Assembly (NCBI GenBank): GCA_035540935.1
Contig: DATLFS010000042.1
Location: 1-10,341 of the forward strand
DNA from: DATLFS01 sp035540935
GTDB taxonomy: Bacteria > Actinomycetota > CADDZG01 > WHSQ01
Length of the DNA stretch: 10,341 bases
Direction: 5' to 3'
Below the pieces are notes generated by a model, which saw only the letters and a list, made by a program, of their open reading frames with translations, had not been told where the DNA came from and ran no database searches. The position numbers and the translations under genes are program-made. This document shows positions 7,553-10,341 of the stretch, in pieces (the first letter of the stretch is position 1; every line of letters starts with the position of its first letter).

Positions 7553-7558
7553 AGAGTA
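7553..7558 (-). promoter_or_regulatory. Possible leaderless-type -10 box before the alpha-subunit GTG
   Basis: On the minus strand TACTCT fits TANNNT and is followed by exactly seven bases (CTAGCCC) and then the GTG start of the carboxylase alpha subunit. This is the geometry of -10 boxes in actinobacterial leaderless promoters, where transcription begins at the start codon. The gene has no Shine-Dalgarno site, which fits. No -35 match is seen about 17 bases further upstream. TANNNT matches occur by chance, so this is a candidate only. Confidence 0.3.
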
Positions 7559-7579
7559 TCGCCGCACCCACCACGCGAT

Positions 7580-7601
7580 GCGGGCAGCCGCTCACGCCCG
7601 C
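7580..7601 (-). other. Small GC-rich inverted repeat across the lyase stop codon
   Basis: GCGGGC (7580-7585) and GCCCGC (7596-7601) form a perfect 6-bp stem with a 10-nt loop that contains the stop codon of the lyase gene. There is no T-run after it on the minus strand, so it is not a standard intrinsic terminator. It could slow transcription or protect the upstream message, or be chance in GC-rich DNA. Confidence 0.2.
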
Positions 7602-8500
7602 GCGAGACGCGGGCCGGCCCGCAGGACCTTGCCCGGCAGCTCTCCCTGTATGAACGTCTGCGCGAGGCGGCCCGCTTCGATCAGGCGGGCGAGATCGACG
7701 CCGGTCCCGATGCCCATGTCCTCGAGCATGTGCACGAGGTCCTCGGTGGCGATGTTGCCGGTCGCCCCCTCCGCGTAGGGACTGCCGCCCATGCCGCCGA
7801 TGCTGGCGTCGAAGTAGTCGACCCCGAGCTCGAGTGCCGTCAGGACGTTCGCCAGGCCGGTGCCGCGTGTGTCGTGGAAGTGCATGTTCAAGCCGAGGTC
7901 GGGCAGCGACCCGCGGATCGCTTCGATCAGATCGCCGACGCGCCTCGGCGTTGCCATGCCGGTCGTGTCGCCGTAGGAGATCGTCGAGATCCCGCAGTCC
8001 ATCACCCAGCGCGACACCTCAACCACTCGCTCGGGCGGCACGTCACCCTCGTAGGGGCATCCGAACGCGGTGGAGATGGTGCCTTCCACCGGGATGCCGG
8101 CCGCAGAGGCGACGTCCACGACCTCCTTCACGTTCGGAAGCGACTCTTTCACCGTCCGGTTGACGTTCTTCAGGTTGTACGAGTCGGTGGCCGCGATGAA
8201 GACCTGGATCCCGTCGACGCCGCACTCGACGGCAGTCTCCGCTCCGCGCCGGTTGGGCACCAGCGCCGAATAGAAGACCCCGGGTTTCCGGTCGATGCCC
8301 TCCCACACCTCGCGGGCATCCGCCATGTTCGGGATCGCTTTGGGCGAGACGAACGAGACGGCCTCGATGAACGCCAGACCCGTCTCCGAGAGAGCATCGA
8401 TCAGCCTTACCTTGTCGGCGGTCGCAACCTGCGCCTTCTCGCTCTGGATGCCGTCTCGGGGCCCGACCTCGCGGATCCTGACGGCCGAGGGGAGCGTCAC
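7592..8500 (-). CDS. HMG-CoA lyase-family protein with Ser in place of the catalytic Cys
   Basis: This 302-residue TIM-barrel protein belongs to the HMG-CoA lyase branch of the DRE-TIM metallolyases, which cleave HMG-CoA to acetoacetate and acetyl-CoA in the last step of leucine breakdown. Near the N-terminus is REVGPRDGIQ, with the catalytic Arg15-Asp16 pair. The metal-site histidines are His207 and His209 (MHFHD), and Asn249 is the further metal ligand. The family signature is normally GGCPYAxGATGN; here it reads GMGGSPYAEGATGN, with Ser240 exactly nine residues before Asn249, the spacing found between Cys266 and Asn275 of the human enzyme. All other core residues are kept, so this does not look like a decayed gene. 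It may be a less active lyase, a lineage variant, or a lyase for a related 3-hydroxyacyl-CoA. The GTG start at 8500 overlaps the hydratase stop (GTGA). Family is certain; the exact substrate is not. Confidence 0.93.
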   Translation of the reverse strand: MTLPSAVRIREVGPRDGIQSEKAQVATADKVRLIDALSETGLAFIEAVSFVSPKAIPNMADAREVWEGIDRKPGVFYSALVPNRRGAETAVECGVDGIQVFIAATDSYNLKNVNRTVKESLPNVKEVVDVASAAGIPVEGTISTAFGCPYEGDVPPERVVEVSRWVMDCGISTISYGDTTGMATPRRVGDLIEAIRGSLPDLGLNMHFHDTRGTGLANVLTALELGVDYFDASIGGMGGSPYAEGATGNIATEDLVHMLEDMGIGTGVDLARLIEAGRLAQTFIQGELPGKVLRAGPRLARA

Positions 8501-9273
8501 CGATTCGCCCACTCCGGATCGCGCTTGTCGTTGAACGCATTGATCCCCTCGGCACGGTCCTCCGTGACGATGACCCGCTCCCACGCCTGGTGCTCGGCCT
8601 CGATGCCGTCGTCGATCGAGCCGCCGAGGGCCGCCTCGATCGCGCGCTTCGCCTCCCGCACGGCGACGGGCGCCGAGCGACAGATGTCGCGGGCGATGTG
8701 GAGCGTCCGGGCGGCGAGCTCCTCGCGGTCGACCACCTCCGCCACCAGGCCGGCGGCATGCGCCTCCTCGGCGGTGACGCGGCGACCCCGGAAGATGAGG
8801 TCCTTCGCCCTCGCCTCTCCGACCTTGCGCGTGAGCAGCTGCGTCCCGCCGCCGGCGGGGATGAGGCCCACGCGCGCTTCGGGAAGGCCGAGCTGGGTGC
8901 CCGCCGCCGCGACGATCAGGTCGCACGAGAGCGCGAGCTCGAAACCACCGCCGAGCGCGAACCCGAAGACAGAGGCGACGGTCGGCTGCGGGACGGCCCG
9001 CAGTTGCTGGAACATGCCTCTTATCTGGCGACGGTTCGAATGGAAGTCGTCGAGCGTGAAGGACCCGCGCTCCTTGAGATCGGCGCCGACGCAGAAGGCT
9101 TTGTCGCCGGCGCCGGTCAGCACCATCACCCAGATGTCCGGACGCGACCCGACCTCGTAGAAGGCGCTCTTCAGCTCGTCGGCAACGCTTCCGGAGATCG
9201 CGTTGAGCGCCTCCGGTCTCTCGATCCGGACGGTGGCCACCGGACCATCGGTGGACAGCGAGACGTACTTCAT
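8497..9273 (-). CDS. Enoyl-CoA hydratase/isomerase family, probable methylglutaconyl-CoA hydratase
   Basis: This 258-residue crotonase-fold protein probably adds water to an unsaturated acyl-CoA. In this gene order the expected reaction is 3-methylglutaconyl-CoA to HMG-CoA (equivalent to LiuC or YngF). Seen in the sequence are AFCVGADLKE (59-68), which builds the first half of the oxyanion hole, and GFALGGGFELALSCD (104-118), which builds the second. Both catalytic glutamates of true hydratases are present: Glu112, and Glu132 in GLPEARVGLIPAGGGTQLL, twenty residues apart as in rat mitochondrial enoyl-CoA hydratase. The C-terminus has the usual FNDKRDPEW end. The start is ATG 9273, inside the stop of the carboxyltransferase gene (ATGA, 9270-9273); an open extension upstream in this frame is only a shadow of that gene. 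Specificity rests on context. Confidence 0.94.
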   Translation of the reverse strand: MKYVSLSTDGPVATVRIERPEALNAISGSVADELKSAFYEVGSRPDIWVMVLTGAGDKAFCVGADLKERGSFTLDDFHSNRRQIRGMFQQLRAVPQPTVASVFGFALGGGFELALSCDLIVAAAGTQLGLPEARVGLIPAGGGTQLLTRKVGEARAKDLIFRGRRVTAEEAHAAGLVAEVVDREELAARTLHIARDICRSAPVAVREAKRAIEAALGGSIDDGIEAEHQAWERVIVTEDRAEGINAFNDKRDPEWANR

Positions 9274-10341
9274 ACAGGTGGCACGCCGTGGCGTCGCTCG
9301 GAGAATCGGCGGTCCTTGCCGCGGGCGAAGTCGATCCGCCTCGTTAGCTCCGCGCGCAGATCGTCCGGGTGAACGACCGCGTCCACGACGTTCTCGCTCG
9401 CCAAACGGATGAGATCGATGTCCTCCTCGTACTCCTGCCGCTTGGCCGCGATGAAGGCGGCGCGCTCGTCGGGATCCTCTATCGCCTGGATCTTGTTGAA
9501 GTAGACGGCGTTCACCGCCGGTTCGGGGCCCATCACCGCGATGCGTGCGGTCGGCAGCGCGATCGTCGCGTCGGGCTCGAAACCCGGCCCTGCCATCGCG
9601 TAGAGCCCGGCGCCGTACGCCTTGCGGACGACGACACAGAACTTCGGAACGGTTGCCTCGCTGATGGCCGTGATCATCTTGGCACCGTGCCGGATGATGC
9701 CCTGCCGCTCGACCGCGGTGCCGATCATGAACCCGGGCACGTCGGCGAGGAACACCAGAGGGATGTTGTAGGCGTCGCAGAGCCATACGAAGCGCGCCGC
9801 CTTGTCAGACGAGTCGACGAAGAGGACGCCGCCCTTCTCTTTCGGCTGGTTCGCGACGATCCCGACCGTGCGACCTTCGATCCGGCCTAGGCCGGTGATC
9901 AGCTCTTTGGCGAAGTCGGGCTTGATCTCGAAGAACGACTCCTCGTCGACGAGCCCTGCGACGACGGCATACATGTCGAACGCCTGTGACTCGTCCTCCG
10001 GGATCAGAGACTCGAGCGACCCCGCGAAGGCGGGTGGGCGTCCCGCGACGGCCTCCGGCGCGGAGCGGTAGGACTGAGGGAAGTAGGTGAGGTAACCGCG
10101 GGCGGCATCGATCGCCGCCTTGTCGTCGGCACACAGCAGGTCGCCGCAACCAGAGACTTCACAATGCATGCGCGCGCCGCCCATCTCTTCGAGCGTCACA
10201 CGCTCGCCGATCACCTCTTCGGCCATGCGCGGGCTGCCGAGGTACATCGACGCGTTCCCGTCGACCATGAAGACCACGTCGCAGAAGGCAGGTATGTACG
10301 CGCCGCCTGCGGCGGACGGCCCGAACAAGCAGCAGACCTGC
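9270..10341 (-). CDS. Acyl-CoA carboxylase beta (carboxyltransferase) subunit, 5' end outside window
   Basis: About 356 C-terminal residues are visible; whole subunits are usually about 510-540, so roughly a third lies past the right edge. The frame runs open to the edge (residues QVCCL before FGPSAAGGAYIPA), so the TTG at 10328 is not a start. The protein moves the carboxyl group from biotin to an acyl-CoA and works with the alpha subunit encoded at 5878-7545. The N-domain oxyanion segment GPSAAGGAYIPA is followed by MYLGSPRMAEEVIGE and LEEMGGARMHCEVSGCGD. The C-domain has QPKEKGGVLFVDSSDKAARF, ADVPGFMIGTAVERQGIIRH and a second oxyanion segment RKAYGAGLYAM, then AVMGPEPAVNAVY. By position it corresponds to LiuB or YngE (methylcrotonyl-CoA carboxylase). 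However, RKAYGAG and PTARIAVMGPE look closer to propionyl-CoA-type subunits than to classical methylcrotonyl-CoA ones, so the substrate is open. Confidence 0.94.
   Translation of the reverse strand, partial: QVCCLFGPSAAGGAYIPAFCDVVFMVDGNASMYLGSPRMAEEVIGERVTLEEMGGARMHCEVSGCGDLLCADDKAAIDAARGYLTYFPQSYRSAPEAVAGRPPAFAGSLESLIPEDESQAFDMYAVVAGLVDEESFFEIKPDFAKELITGLGRIEGRTVGIVANQPKEKGGVLFVDSSDKAARFVWLCDAYNIPLVFLADVPGFMIGTAVERQGIIRHGAKMITAISEATVPKFCVVVRKAYGAGLYAMAGPGFEPDATIALPTARIAVMGPEPAVNAVYFNKIQAIEDPDERAAFIAAKRQEYEEDIDLIRLASENVVDAVVHPDDLRAELTRRIDFARGKDRRFSERRHGVPPV

Noticed and set aside
5143..7653. Plus-strand open frame of 836 codons opposite the membrane protein and carboxylase genes
   Set aside because: It is rich in Arg, Gly, Asp and His with no recognisable domain and lies antisense to two well-supported genes. 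Long antisense frames are expected in GC-rich coding DNA.
9274..9786. N-terminal extension of the enoyl-CoA hydratase
   Set aside because: Low-complexity shadow of the carboxyltransferase gene; ATG 9273 gives the normal crotonase length and an ATGA overlap.
10326..10328. TTG as start of the carboxyltransferase
   Set aside because: The frame stays open to the window edge and the family has a large N-terminal part before GPSAAGGAYIPA.

Overview
The window is high-GC DNA (roughly two thirds G+C by eye) packed with genes on both strands. The codon usage, frequent GTG starts, 4-nt start/stop overlaps and the gene families point to an actinomycete-type bacterium (Actinomycetota), possibly an uncultured lineage. 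That placement is inference; no rRNA or other marker gene is present.

Left part, plus strand (1-4034). The window opens inside a gene for a large repeat protein (2-1639) with FG-GAP/VCBS-like Asp-rich motifs alternating with Gly/Trp strands, probably an exported beta-propeller. After a 69-bp gap and a good Shine-Dalgarno site come three tightly coupled genes: a YohF-like short-chain dehydrogenase (1709-2479), a nucleotidyltransferase-fold protein with a C-terminal BON-like domain (2476-3321), and a calcineurin-like metallophosphoesterase (3318-4034). Both junctions are ATGA overlaps, so these three are very probably one operon. The nucleotidyltransferase-BON fusion next to a phosphoesterase is the least familiar part of the window.

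Right part, minus strand (10341 down to 4052). A catabolic operon converges on the first, with only 17 bp between the two stop codons. In transcription order it encodes the carboxyltransferase (beta) subunit of an acyl-CoA carboxylase (cut by the right edge), an enoyl-CoA hydratase, an HMG-CoA lyase-family protein, the biotin carboxylase/biotin carrier (alpha) subunit, and a 609-residue polytopic membrane protein. Carboxylase + hydratase + HMG-CoA lyase is the signature of the lower leucine/isovalerate pathway (Liu in Pseudomonas, Yng in Bacillus): 3-methylcrotonyl-CoA to 3-methylglutaconyl-CoA to HMG-CoA to acetoacetate plus acetyl-CoA. Two details make the substrate less certain. The lyase has Ser where the HMG-CoA lyase signature has its catalytic Cys, and the carboxyltransferase motifs look closer to the propionyl-CoA type than to classical methylcrotonyl-CoA carboxylase.

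All but two of the co-directional junctions overlap by exactly 4 nt. The exception inside the catabolic operon, between the lyase and the alpha subunit, has a 46-bp gap with a small GC hairpin and a TANNNT box placed as in actinobacterial leaderless promoters. No tRNA, rRNA, insertion sequence, CRISPR array or long non-coding stretch was seen; the largest gap is 69 bp.
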